A stretch of DNA of 64,000 nucleotides, taken from Bog-473 sp963736525 (lineage in GTDB: Bacteria > Actinomycetota > Acidimicrobiia > Acidimicrobiales > RAAP-2). The translations under genes were made by a program, and so were the position numbers. Positions 16,269 to 24,197 of this stretch are shown here, piece after piece (position 1 is the first letter of the stretch; the number at the start of each line of letters is the position of its first letter). Under the pieces are notes generated by a model. That model saw only the letters and a program-made list of their open reading frames with translations, was not told the DNA's origin and ran no database searches. The stretch lies in NCBI GenBank assembly GCA_963736525.1, contig CAVTPF010000001.1, positions 62,001 to 126,000 of the forward strand, given 5' to 3'.

Positions 16269-17279
16269 CTAGGGCTTCTTGGCGCGGCTCGGGGCCACCC
16301 GAGGCGGCTCGTCGGGCATCTTCGGGTACTGGGGCGGCCAGGGCGCGTCCTGCAGGCCGGCCGCCTTGTCGCGCTCGGCCAGCTCCACCAGCGGCTCGAG
16401 CGACTGCGCGTGGCTGCCGATGTCGGCCCAGGGGTCGCCGCGCCGCCGCACCAGGTCGGGCACCGTGTGGATGGTCAACTCGTCCGGGGCCACGGTCTCC
16501 ACCTCTTCCCAGGTGAGGGGCGTCGACACCTGGGCACCGGTGCGGGGGCGGGCGAACCATGCCCCGAACACCGTCTTGTGCGGCGCGTTCTGGTTGAAGT
16601 CGACGAACACGCGGCGACCCCGCTCCTCCTTCCACCAGTTCGCCGTGATGTCGTCGGGGAAGCGGCGCTCGAGCTCCCGGGCCAGCGCCACCGCGGCCGC
16701 CCTGACCTGAACCGAGTCCCAGCGGGGCTCCAACCGGAGGTACACGTGCAGCCCGTTGCTGCCGGTGGTCTTCGGATAGCCGCGCAGGCCGAGCTCGGCG
16801 AGCACGTCGCGGCAGCGCAGTGCCGCGGCGCGCACCTCCTCGAAGCCGATGCCCGTCGTCGGGTCGAGATCGATGCGCAGCTCGTCGGCGTGCGCGGGGT
16901 CGCGGGCGAGATACGGCCACAGGTGCAAGCCCAGACACCCGATGTTGACGGCCCACACCACGTGCGCCATGTCGGCCACCACGAGCGCGTTCGACGTGGT
17001 GCCGTTCGGCGTCGACACGGTGGTGGACTGCAGCCAGTCGGGTGCGCCGGCGGGAATGCGCTTCTGGTAGAAGGACTTGCCCGTGGCGCCCTCGGGGAAG
17101 CGCTGCAGCATGGCCGGCCGGCCGCCGGCGGTGTTGAGCAGATGGGAGCCCACCTCGAGGTAGTACGAGACGAGGTCGAACTTGGTGGCGCCGAGCCCGG
17201 GGAAGTACACCTTGTCGGGCCGCGTGATGCGCAGCTCGCGGCCGTCGACGTCAACCGTGCGCTCGTCGTCCCCGGACAT
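16269..17279 (-). CDS. LigD-type primase-polymerase (PrimC-like)
   Basis: 336 residues, a stand-alone archaeo-eukaryotic primase domain of the LigD family. Catalytic aspartates are D137 and D139 in RIDLDP; TTGSNGLHVYL is the nucleotide-binding SGxxG-like motif; N-terminal ITRPDKVYFP and FYQKRIP are diagnostic. Such enzymes fill short gaps, preferring ribonucleotides. ATG start is 8 nt after a TAGAGT -10 element (17293-17288), so this is the promoter-proximal, leaderless gene of the polymerase-PHP-ligase operon. A C-terminal Lys/Arg/Pro tail may bind DNA. Confidence 0.92.
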   Translation of the reverse strand: MSGDDERTVDVDGRELRITRPDKVYFPGLGATKFDLVSYYLEVGSHLLNTAGGRPAMLQRFPEGATGKSFYQKRIPAGAPDWLQSTTVSTPNGTTSNALVVADMAHVVWAVNIGCLGLHLWPYLARDPAHADELRIDLDPTTGIGFEEVRAAALRCRDVLAELGLRGYPKTTGSNGLHVYLRLEPRWDSVQVRAAAVALARELERRFPDDITANWWKEERGRRVFVDFNQNAPHKTVFGAWFARPRTGAQVSTPLTWEEVETVAPDELTIHTVPDLVRRRGDPWADIGSHAQSLEPLVELAERDKAAGLQDAPWPPQYPKMPDEPPRVAPSRAKKP

Positions 17280-17326
17280 CGCCGTCGACTCTACCGACGC
17301 CCCCGGTCCGGGGTCCCGGGACCTGC

Positions 17327-17794
17327 TCAGCTGCGCCGACGGCGGTGGGAGTCGCGAGGAACGGCGACGGAGCCCTCGGCGATGGCCCGGTCGTCGGCGG
17401 CCACGCGGGCCAGCGACGCCGCCCGCAGGCTGTCGCTCAGCGCGGTCCGCGCCGAGGACCACACCCAGTGCATGGCGCAGACCTCGTCCCAACGGCAGGG
17501 CCCGCCCCGGAGAGCGCACTCCGACGTCTCGATCGGCCCTTCCAGGGTCTCGACGATCTCGAGGATGGTGATGTCCTCGGGCGCCCGGGCCAGCTTGTAG
17601 CCGCCCGTGGGCCCCGAGCGGGACGACACCAGCCGGGCCCGCTGGAGCTCCTGGAGCACCTGTTGCAAGAAGCCCGTCGGGATGCCCATGGCCGCGCCGA
17701 TGTCGGCCGCCTTGGCGTGGGACCCCTGGTCGTTGGCCAGGTAGATCAGGGCCCGGATGCCGTAGTCGGTCCGGTTGGTCGGCGTGAGCTTCAT
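17327..17794 (-). CDS. Rrf2-family iron-sulfur regulator, NsrR-like
   Basis: 155 residues. N-terminal winged helix (TDYGIRALIYLA, GIPTGFLQQVLQELQ, SGPTGGYKLAR) followed by a cysteine cluster at C93, C100 and C106 in ECALRGGPC and EVCAMH. NsrR of Streptomyces uses three cysteines at nearly the same positions to hold a [4Fe-4S] cluster that senses nitric oxide; other Rrf2 proteins sense iron or redox state. It is divergent from a Cys-rich protein gene across 146 bp and may control it and itself. Effector not proven. Confidence 0.88.
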   Translation of the reverse strand: MKLTPTNRTDYGIRALIYLANDQGSHAKAADIGAAMGIPTGFLQQVLQELQRARLVSSRSGPTGGYKLARAPEDITILEIVETLEGPIETSECALRGGPCRWDEVCAMHWVWSSARTALSDSLRAASLARVAADDRAIAEGSVAVPRDSHRRRRS

Positions 17795-17849
17795 CTGCGT
17801 GCATTCTCCTCCCCACGGCCCCGGAACGGCGCCGTGAGACCCGGCCAGG

Positions 17850-17878
17850 TTGACGGACCGGGGTAACCTATATATCCT
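17850..17878 (+). promoter_or_regulatory. Candidate promoter between Rrf2 gene and the Cys-rich protein gene
   Basis: TTGACG (17850-17855) and TATCCT (17873-17878) are separated by 17 bp and read toward the plus-strand gene at 17941. The AT-rich stretch around the -10 (CCTATATATCCTAACT) stands out in this region and is a reasonable place for the Rrf2 protein to bind, but no clean palindrome is visible. Confidence 0.4.
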
Positions 17879-17940
17879 AACTGTAGAAACATGAAGTAGA
17901 GAAGTTCCTGCCCCACTCCCGGTGTAGGAGGGAGGACATC

Positions 17941-18423
17941 ATGTTCTGGAACCGCAGACGCAGCCCGCTGGGCGAGGATCTGGCACGGGGTTGGCGTGAC
18001 GTACCCGCAGGCGACGAGGACAACCGACCCCGCGTGCTCTTCGAGTCGGCCGACGGGGCGGAGGCGCACGCCGTCTGCGACCTGCTCGACCGCCACGGCT
18101 ACCGCACCATGTGGTGTCCCGGCCCCGGCGGCCGGTCCGCTCGGGAGTGCGCTTTGTCGGAGGCCGGGCGTTGCCCCCTCGTCGACGAGGCGGATGCGGT
18201 GGTCAGCGCGCTGGACGTGTCGAACGCACGCTGCCAGGAGGTCCTGCGACGCCTCGACGACGTCGCGGCGGACACGCCCGTCGTGGTCGTCGCACCGAGG
18301 GCGTCGGCTGACCGCTGGTCGGCAGAGCTTTCGCGGTGCCGCGTCGTGGCCGGACCGCTCCGTTCCGGCGTCCTCATCCGATCGCTCAGCCCGACGCACG
18401 TCGCGGGCACGGTGGCCCCATAG
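17941..18423 (+). CDS. Cys-rich protein of unknown function, divergent from Rrf2 regulator
   Basis: 160 residues, not recognised. Six cysteines (46, 59, 70, 78, 98, 133). After a basic N terminus the alternation of RVLFESADGAEAHAVCDLL, ADAVVSAL and TPVVVVAP recalls a receiver-like alpha/beta fold, but the phosphoacceptor is not obvious. Soluble, no signal peptide. A strong GGAGGGAGGA ribosome site lies just before the ATG. Divergence from an Fe-S sensing regulator suggests a redox- or NO-responsive protein; this is inference. Confidence 0.7.
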   Translation: MFWNRRRSPLGEDLARGWRDVPAGDEDNRPRVLFESADGAEAHAVCDLLDRHGYRTMWCPGPGGRSARECALSEAGRCPLVDEADAVVSALDVSNARCQEVLRRLDDVAADTPVVVVAPRASADRWSAELSRCRVVAGPLRSGVLIRSLSPTHVAGTVAP

Positions 18424-18573
18424 GAGATCGGCGGTCGGCGCCGACATTTCGGGGGCATGAAGATTGGCTCGCGGCCTTGTCCCGGGTGGTGCCCGGGCCC
18501 ACAATCGGCTCAGGAGCTCTTGTCGCCGGCTGATCGCACACATCACCACCTCAGCGGTCACTGAGGTTCCGCG

Positions 18574-18608
18574 GACGACCCGCCCGTACTCCCCCCGGGC
18601 GGGTCGTC
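18574..18608. terminator. Strong bidirectional hairpin terminator
   Basis: GACGACCCGCCC (18574-18585) pairs perfectly with GGGCGGGTCGTC (18597-18608) across an 11-nt loop. It lies between the convergent Cys-rich protein gene and the PIG-L gene. There is no U-tract, as often seen in high-GC actinobacteria. Confidence 0.7.
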
Positions 18609-18620
18609 GCGCGCCCGGGT

Positions 18621-19391
18621 TCAGATGGAGTCGGCCAGCCCTTCCCACCCCCGGGGCGGCGCAGCCAGGCGCCAGAATTGCTCGGGGACACGCCCCTCCA
18701 TGCGCGCGGTGAGCGCGTGGTCGCGCTCGAGCGGGGGGATCTGGGAGGTGTAGCACCAGATGGCGCGGCGCTTGCGCTCCTCGTCGGGCACGTGGGGGAC
18801 GATGGCGGGGGTGGGCCAGGGGTGCGAGCGCAGGAGCCGCGCCACCCGCCAGGCCAGTAGTCCCGGTATGTGCTTGTAGCCGTGATCCTCGTAGCAGAAC
18901 CACTCCCGTTCGGGCTGCGCCACGCGCACCAGGAGGCTGGCCTCGTGCACCATCACGTGGTCGGGGTTGCCGAGCCCCATCGGGACGAACACGGCCGTGG
19001 CGTCGAGCTCGGCGATCGTCTGACCGAGGACGGGCGCCACCGCCGCCGGCGTCGGGCGGTCCGGCGGTGCGAGGTACTGGTGATCGGCGAAGTCGAGCCA
19101 GCGGTAGCCCGACTCGAGCACCGACATGGCGGCCACGTCCTCCTCACGGCGCACCGCGACCACGTCGTCGCCGGCGACGAACCCACCGAGCGCGTCCCAC
19201 TCCGACGGCTCCGCGGGGTAGGCGGGGGGCCGTCCTCCGAGCACGGTGACGACCGTCGTGTCGTCGTAGCTGGCGATCAGGTGACCCGCCCCCATGGCGG
19301 CGTCGTCGAAGTGTGGGGACACCACGACGATGCGGGCGAACGCGTCGGCGCTGACCTCGCCCCACGTGGGCTCGGCGAAGGTGCCGCTCAC
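18621..19391 (-). CDS. PIG-L family deacetylase
   Basis: 256 residues. Zinc-site motifs of the GlcNAc-PI de-N-acetylase family: SPHFDDAAMG near the N terminus and HVMVHEAS later. Relatives remove acetyl groups from N-acetylglucosamine conjugates (mycothiol MshB, Mca, lipid-linked sugars); the substrate here is open. GTG start fits the domain boundary and lies 7 bp after the MFS transporter stop, so the two are cotranscribed. Soluble, no signal peptide. Ino1 elsewhere in the window makes a mycothiol link tempting but unproven. Confidence 0.88.
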   Translation of the reverse strand: MSGTFAEPTWGEVSADAFARIVVVSPHFDDAAMGAGHLIASYDDTTVVTVLGGRPPAYPAEPSEWDALGGFVAGDDVVAVRREEDVAAMSVLESGYRWLDFADHQYLAPPDRPTPAAVAPVLGQTIAELDATAVFVPMGLGNPDHVMVHEASLLVRVAQPEREWFCYEDHGYKHIPGLLAWRVARLLRSHPWPTPAIVPHVPDEERKRRAIWCYTSQIPPLERDHALTARMEGRVPEQFWRLAAPPRGWEGLADSI

Positions 19392-19398
19392 GCCCGGA

Positions 19399-20646
19399 TC
19401 ATACGGGCACGTCGTCGATCTCGCCTGCCACGTGGTGGCGGAAGACCGGCATGAGCGCACCGATGACGGCCGCGCCGACGATGCAGGCGAGCCCGCCCGA
19501 GACGACGGAGAACTCCACACTCGTCAGCGTGGCGACGGCGCCCGACTCCATGTCGCCCAGGCGCGGGCCGCCCTGCACCACCGCCATCTGCATGGACGAC
19601 ATGCGGCTGCGGAAGCGCTCGGGTATGGACGTCTGCAACATGGTGTTGCGGAGGACCGCCGAGATCACGTCCGCCCACCCCGCCACGGCCAGGAGGACGA
19701 GGGCGATCCAGAGCGTGTCGACCAGTCCGAACACCGCGATGGCGGCGCCCCACACCGAGACCGCAATGATCACCGCCCATCCCTGGCGGCGCAGGGTGGC
19801 GACCCAGCCCGTGGTGACCGCGCCGGCCAGTGCGCCCGCGCCCGGGGCGGCGTACAGGAGGCCCAGCGTGATGGTGCCGCCCCCGAAGACCGAGCCGGCC
19901 ATGGCGGGGAAGAGCGCCCGCGGCATGCCGAACACCATGGCGTTGACGTCGATCAGGTACACCCCCTGGAGCGCCTGACGCGAGCGCAGGTAGCGCAGGC
20001 CCTCCCTGGTCGACTGCCAGGGCGAGAGGCCAGCGGCGGCGTCCTCCGCCGGTGGGATGGGCGCCAGCAGCACCGACACGATGCAGGCGACGATGAAGGA
20101 CACGGCGTCGAGGCTGTACACGAGCGGGAGGCCGATGCCGAGCAGGAGGCCCGACAGCGCGGGGCCGACGACGGTGCCCACCTGAATGATGATCTGCATC
20201 ATGGCGAAGGCAGCCGTGAGGTGCCGGCGCTCGACCATGCCCGGCACGGAGGCCATGCGCGCGGTGTTGGAGAACCCCATGAGCCCGGCGGCCAGCGAGC
20301 TGACGACGTAGAGGACGACCAGTGAGGGGTGTGCCACCGCCGCGTTGACGGCCATGGCGCCGCTGGTCACCGTCATGGCGGCCGCCGTCCACATCATGAT
20401 CCGCCGCCGGTCGACCGAGTCGCCGATCGGCCCGGCGGACAGCGCTCCCGCCAGGAAGGGGATGAGCTGGGCCAGGCTGATGGCGCCCACCTGCAGCGAG
20501 GAGTGGGTCATGGAGTACACCTGGTAGGGGATGGCCACGACGGTGAGCTGCGTCCCCAGCATGGAGATGAGCTGGCCGGTGAAGAGGAGCCGGAAGTCGC
20601 GACTCTCCCGGAGCGGGGTGGTGTCCACCAGGATCCGACCCGGCAT
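19399..20646 (-). CDS. MFS transporter, EntS-like (MFS_3 group)
   Basis: 415 residues with about 12 hydrophobic helices. N-terminal ESRDFRLLFTGQLISMLGTQLT and the helix 2-3 loop GPIGDSVDRRRIM are typical of the enterobactin-exporter-like group, which usually exports siderophores or drugs. ATG start sits 6 nt after a TAGGCT -10 element (20658-20653), giving a leaderless transcript that continues into the PIG-L deacetylase gene. Substrate unknown. Confidence 0.87.
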   Translation of the reverse strand: MPGRILVDTTPLRESRDFRLLFTGQLISMLGTQLTVVAIPYQVYSMTHSSLQVGAISLAQLIPFLAGALSAGPIGDSVDRRRIMMWTAAAMTVTSGAMAVNAAVAHPSLVVLYVVSSLAAGLMGFSNTARMASVPGMVERRHLTAAFAMMQIIIQVGTVVGPALSGLLLGIGLPLVYSLDAVSFIVACIVSVLLAPIPPAEDAAAGLSPWQSTREGLRYLRSRQALQGVYLIDVNAMVFGMPRALFPAMAGSVFGGGTITLGLLYAAPGAGALAGAVTTGWVATLRRQGWAVIIAVSVWGAAIAVFGLVDTLWIALVLLAVAGWADVISAVLRNTMLQTSIPERFRSRMSSMQMAVVQGGPRLGDMESGAVATLTSVEFSVVSGGLACIVGAAVIGALMPVFRHHVAGEIDDVPV

Positions 20647-20715
20647 GCCAGCAGCCTACGGTCCGCTCGGGCCGGTCCCGGGGGCGATCAGATGGCGGGG
20701 AGGGCGATCAGACGA

Positions 20716-21537
20716 TCACGAAAGTTGCCGGCCCAGGTCGCCCACGGAGATGTCCCAGGCGGCGGGCCAGTCGCGGGTGCGCAGGAGGGCGTCGCTCCCG
20801 CCGTCGCAGAAGAGGACGGACCCGCAGAAGAACGCCCCGTCCGGCCCGAGCAGGAACTCGACTAGCGCGGCGATCTCCTCGGGCCGGCCGGGCCGCCCGA
20901 CGGGGATGGGCAGCATGTCGAGGAGCGGGCCGGTCTCGGGGTCGGCCCGCATGCCCGCCACCATCGGGGTGTCGATCATGCCCGGTGCGATCGCGTTGAG
21001 GCGGAGGCCGGCACCGGCCCAGTCGGGTCCGGTCGCCTGGCGCCGGACCCAGTGGGCCACGGCCAACTTGGTGGCCGGGTACGCCACCATGGAGCCCCTG
21101 GCGTCGGCGATGCGGCCGCTCAGCTCCTCGTCGTGGTCCAGGCAGGCGTCGACCAGGTCGGCGGGGACGCCCGGCTGCACCGTGGTCGAGTTCGAGCTGA
21201 TCGCGACGGCCGCGCCACCGGGGGTCAGGTGCGGACGGAGCCCCTCGAGGACGTCCACCGTCCCGAAGTAGTTGACGGCGGCGAGCAGTGAGCCGGCTCG
21301 GCTCGGCGCGCCCGCCAACCCGGCACAGGTCACGACGCCGGCCAATGCACCCTCGCAGCGCTCCGACGCCTCGGCCACTGCCCGCGCCCGGCCCTCCGCC
21401 GTCCCCAGGTCGGCGACGACGTCGGCCTCCATGCGGTCGACACCCACGACGCGCCAGCCCGCCGCGCCCAGCCGCGACGCGGTGGCGGCGCCGATGCCGG
21501 ATGCGGCGCCCGTGACGACGACGGCGCGGTCAGGCAG
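20716..21537 (-). CDS. Short-chain dehydrogenase/reductase with apparent CTG start
   Basis: 273 residues if translation starts at CTG 21537. Rossmann motif TGAASGIG is at about residues 8-15, NSTT/active-site serine in AISSNS, and catalytic YPATK is present; similar to hydroxysteroid-dehydrogenase-like SDRs. In this frame a TGA stop lies only five codons before the CTG, and no ATG, GTG or TTG occurs before the Rossmann motif, so either CTG is the start, coupled to the overlapping peroxiredoxin stop (8-nt overlap), or there is a sequence error. The next GTG would delete the cofactor motif. Function in vivo unknown. Confidence 0.8.
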   Translation of the reverse strand: MPDRAVVVTGAASGIGAATASRLGAAGWRVVGVDRMEADVVADLGTAEGRARAVAEASERCEGALAGVVTCAGLAGAPSRAGSLLAAVNYFGTVDVLEGLRPHLTPGGAAVAISSNSTTVQPGVPADLVDACLDHDEELSGRIADARGSMVAYPATKLAVAHWVRRQATGPDWAGAGLRLNAIAPGMIDTPMVAGMRADPETGPLLDMLPIPVGRPGRPEEIAALVEFLLGPDGAFFCGSVLFCDGGSDALLRTRDWPAAWDISVGDLGRQLS

Positions 21538-21988
21538 CGCGGCGCGCCTTCAAGAGAGCCAGGGCCTTGTCGGCGTGGGAGGACATCGACACCTCGGAGT
21601 GGATCACGTCGAGGAGCGTGCGATCGGTGTCGATCACGAAGGTGATCCGTTTGTTGGGCAGGAAGCTCGGACCGCGCTTGGCCCCGAGCTGGGCGGCCAC
21701 GACGCGGTCAGGGTCGGAGAGCAGCGGGAACCCGAGCGACTCCTTCTCGTCGAATTGCTTCTGCTTGTCGACCGGGTCGGCGCTGATGCCGACCGGCTGC
21801 GCTCCCACGGCGGCGAACTCGGCGGCCAGATCCCGGAAGTGGCAGCTCTCCTTCGTGCAGCCGTAGGTCATGGCCGCGGGATAGAAGAAGAGCACGACGG
21901 GCCCCTTCGCCAGGTACCCGCTCAGCGTGCGGGGGGCGCCGGTCTGGTCCGGCAGCTCGAAGTCGGGGAGGGCGTCGCCTTTGTGCAT
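21530..21988 (-). CDS. bcp: Peroxiredoxin Q/BCP
   Basis: 152 residues, normal for BCP. Peroxidatic cysteine C44 and resolving cysteine C49 lie in YPAAMTYGCTKESCHFRD, the atypical 2-Cys pattern. It reduces hydrogen and organic peroxides using thioredoxin-like partners. ATG start is 6 nt after a TACATT -10 element (22000-21995), so it has its own leaderless promoter even though it follows the response regulator gene by 38 bp. Its stop overlaps the SDR start. Confidence 0.93.
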   Translation of the reverse strand: MHKGDALPDFELPDQTGAPRTLSGYLAKGPVVLFFYPAAMTYGCTKESCHFRDLAAEFAAVGAQPVGISADPVDKQKQFDEKESLGFPLLSDPDRVVAAQLGAKRGPSFLPNKRITFVIDTDRTLLDVIHSEVSMSSHADKALALLKARRAA

Positions 21989-22026
21989 CCGCTCAATGTA
22001 GGGCGAAGCGGCTCCGCCGTGCCGGG

Positions 22027-22773
22027 CTACGCCTCGAAGCGGAATCCCACGCCCCGGACCGTGACCAGGTGGCGTGGGTTCGCGGGGTCGGGCTCGATCT
22101 TCCGTCGCAGTCGCTTGATGTGCGTGTCGAGGGTCCGGGTGTCGGTCAGCTCCTGGTCCCACCACAGCCGGTCGATGCACCAGTCCCGGGTGACGACCTG
22201 GCCGCTGTGCGCCATCAGCAGGGCGAGGAGATCGAACTCCTTGCGGGAGAGGTCGACGGGGACGTCGTTGACGGTCACCTCGCGCCGGCCCGCATCGAGA
22301 CGGACGGGTCCGACCGTCAGGACCTCGTCGTGGTGCTCGGCGACCGCCACCCCGCGTCGCAGCACCGCCCGCATGCGGGCGACCAGCTCGCGCAGGCGGA
22401 ACGGCTTGGCCACGTAGTCGCTGGCCCCGAGCTCCAGGCCGAGCACGATGTCGACCTCGGAGTCGCGGGCCGTGACCATGATGATCGGCACCGGCTTGAG
22501 GCTCCGCATCTGTTGGCAGATCTCGATCCCCGACTGGTCGGGCAGCATCACGTCGAGCAGGACCAGGTCGGGGTGGACCCGGTGGAAGAGGCGGAGCGCC
22601 TCGTGCCCGTCTCCCGCGCTCTCGACGGCGAACCCCTCCCGGGTCAGGCCCGACGCCAGGGCCTGGCGGTAGGACTCTTCGTCGTCGACCACCAGGACCA
22701 GTGGGCGGTTGTCTCGCGACGGGCCGGTCAGCGGGGACCGGCCGGTGGTCGCCGGTACGTTTGCGATTGCCAC
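22027..22773 (-). CDS. OmpR/PhoB-family response regulator (orphan, RegX3-like)
   Basis: 248 residues. Receiver domain with acidic pocket D30/D31, phosphoacceptor D74 (LVLLDVMLPD) and a KPF lysine; C-terminal winged helix (LSRKEFDLLALLM, RTLDTHIKRLRRKIE, VRGVGFRFE). No histidine kinase is adjacent. GTG start has a GGAG ribosome site 5 nt upstream. A PHO-box-like repeat upstream of the whole transcript (23088-23107) suggests control by a PhoP/RegX3-type regulator, possibly this one. Peroxiredoxin and SDR genes follow on the same strand. Confidence 0.9.
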   Translation of the reverse strand: MAIANVPATTGRSPLTGPSRDNRPLVLVVDDEESYRQALASGLTREGFAVESAGDGHEALRLFHRVHPDLVLLDVMLPDQSGIEICQQMRSLKPVPIIMVTARDSEVDIVLGLELGASDYVAKPFRLRELVARMRAVLRRGVAVAEHHDEVLTVGPVRLDAGRREVTVNDVPVDLSRKEFDLLALLMAHSGQVVTRDWCIDRLWWDQELTDTRTLDTHIKRLRRKIEPDPANPRHLVTVRGVGFRFEA

Positions 22774-22785
22774 TCGTGCTCCGCC

Positions 22786-23064
22786 TCAGGCAGCGTCGTG
22801 AGGGACCTGGGGCGGAGGGACCGAACGAAGGGCAGGCGACGACGGCGGACGGGGGGTAGATCGCACCGACGTCGCCTGGGAACGCGGGGAGGCGAATACC
22901 CGCGCCATGGTGACCAACGATCCGAGGAGCCCGGTGCGGTGTGAGCGCGCCGGTCGGATCATGATGACCTCGGCCAGGGTGCCCTGGCCGCGATGGCACC
23001 CGGCGGCGGGACCGGAACGGAGATCCCGGCCGGTGTGATCTGTACGCCGATCAGCAGTTGCCAT
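22786..23064 (-). CDS. Possible small basic protein in the response-regulator leader
   Basis: A 92-codon frame, not recognised, Arg/Pro/Ser-rich, without a signal peptide or membrane helix. Support is positional: a TAGCGT -10 element (23078-23073) lies 8 nt before its ATG, the PHO-box-like repeat covers the -35 position, and its stop is 12 nt before the response regulator start with the regulator's ribosome site between. It could instead be a long untranslated leader. Apart from this frame the 429-bp gap holds no gene. Confidence 0.3.
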   Translation of the reverse strand: MATADRRTDHTGRDLRSGPAAGCHRGQGTLAEVIMIRPARSHRTGLLGSLVTMARVFASPRSQATSVRSTPRPPSSPALRSVPPPQVPHDAA

Positions 23065-23087
23065 CGGGCCTCACGCTACGAAGTCGA

Positions 23088-23107
23088 GGTGAACGTGCTG
23101 TGAAACC
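23088..23107 (-). promoter_or_regulatory. PHO-box-like direct repeat
   Basis: On the minus strand TTCAC occurs twice with an 11-bp period (forward TGAA at 23090 and 23101), the spacing of actinobacterial PHO boxes built on GTTCACC. A third in-phase TTCA lies 33 bp away (TGAA at 23134). The pair occupies the -35 position of the TAGCGT -10 element at 23078-23073, as expected for an activator site. Confidence 0.5.
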
Positions 23108-23202
23108 GTTGCAACCAACAAGTGTTCTGAAGATGAACTCTTAAGGCCTGCGCTCCAGCTCACGGCGGTACGCTGCGTGGCACACGAGTGGGGAGGTGCC
23201 GG

Positions 23203-23703
23203 ATGACCGAGGCCATGGGGCACGGCGTGAACCAGCGCAAGGCCATACAGATGACGCCGGTCGAGGTGGAGGCGTTCCTGGCGGAGCGCCGGGCGATGAC
23301 GATGTGCTCCTTGGCCCCCGACGGCTCCATCCATGCCGTGGCGATGTGGTACGGCTTCCTCGACGGGTGCGTCACGGTGGAGACCAAGGCCAAGTCGCAG
23401 AAGGTGCAGAACCTGCGGCGCGACCCGAGGCTGACGCTGCTCTTCGAGGACGGCGACTACTACGAGGAGCTCCGGGGCGTGGAGCTGGTGGGGAAGGCCG
23501 AGATCCTCGACGACCCCGACCAGCTCTGGACCCTCGGCATCAGCGTGTTCGAGCGCTACTACGGGCCGTACTCCGACGAGCTGAAGCCCTTCCTGCAGAC
23601 CATGTTGCACAAGCGCGTGGCCGTGAAGCTGCACGCGGAGCGGACGGTGAGCTGGGACCACCGCAAGCTGGGGTTGCCCCCCACCCGCCCCGCCCCGGCG
23701 TGA
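23203..23703 (+). CDS. Pyridoxamine 5'-phosphate oxidase-fold (PPOX class) F420/FMN protein
   Basis: 166 residues. Split-barrel fold typical of PPOX class enzymes: VEAFLAERRAMTMCSLAPDG, HAVAMWYGFLDGCV, KSQKVQNLRRDPRLTLLFEDG. Actinobacterial relatives bind F420 or FMN and reduce small molecules; which cofactor is used cannot be read. ATG 23203 follows a GGGAGGT ribosome site. The stop overlaps the DUF2505 start as GTGA, so the two are coupled. No signal peptide. Confidence 0.86.
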   Translation: MTEAMGHGVNQRKAIQMTPVEVEAFLAERRAMTMCSLAPDGSIHAVAMWYGFLDGCVTVETKAKSQKVQNLRRDPRLTLLFEDGDYYEELRGVELVGKAEILDDPDQLWTLGISVFERYYGPYSDELKPFLQTMLHKRVAVKLHAERTVSWDHRKLGLPPTRPAPA

Positions 23704-24194
23704 AGATCGCCATCCGGCAGGCGGTGGCCGTGCCGCCGGCGCAGGCGATCGCGGCCTACGCCTCGCCGGCCTTCTACGAGGGGCGACCCGCCCGCGACGA
23801 CATCGCTGTGCGCGCGGTGCTTCGTCACGAGGAACTGGACGACCGGATCCGCATTGAGGTGCGCTTCGCGTTCACGGGTTCGGTGTCCCCGGCGGTGCGG
23901 GCCGTGATCGACCCCACGAAGATGTCGTGGATCACCCGGACGGAGATCCGCCCGGCGGACGCCTGCTCGAGCTGGGTCGTCGTGCCGGACCACTACCCGG
24001 ACCGGCTGCGGGCGCACGGGGGCTACCGGTTCGAGCAGGGTGACGACGGTCCGGCCAGCACCGTGGTGAGCGTCGAGGGAGATCTGAGGGTGCACGTGCC
24101 GATCGTGGGCCGATCGGTCGAGCGGGTGATCGTCGCGGGCCTCGAGAGCTACATAGAGGACGAGGTCGCGAGCATCCCCGGACGGGTGCGCTGA
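23700..24194 (+). CDS. DUF2505-family (START/SRPBCC-like) protein
   Basis: 164 residues. Pattern IAIRQAVAVPPAQAIAAYASPAFYEGR, then RIEVRFAFTG and a C-terminal helix GLESYIEDEVASIPGRVR are typical of DUF2505, a helix-grip fold that binds hydrophobic ligands. Function unknown. GTG start overlaps the PPOX stop by 4 nt. It ends 3 bp before the convergent WS/DGAT gene, leaving no room for a terminator between them. Confidence 0.75.
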   Translation: MKIAIRQAVAVPPAQAIAAYASPAFYEGRPARDDIAVRAVLRHEELDDRIRIEVRFAFTGSVSPAVRAVIDPTKMSWITRTEIRPADACSSWVVVPDHYPDRLRAHGGYRFEQGDDGPASTVVSVEGDLRVHVPIVGRSVERVIVAGLESYIEDEVASIPGRVR

Positions 24195-24197
24195 GAC

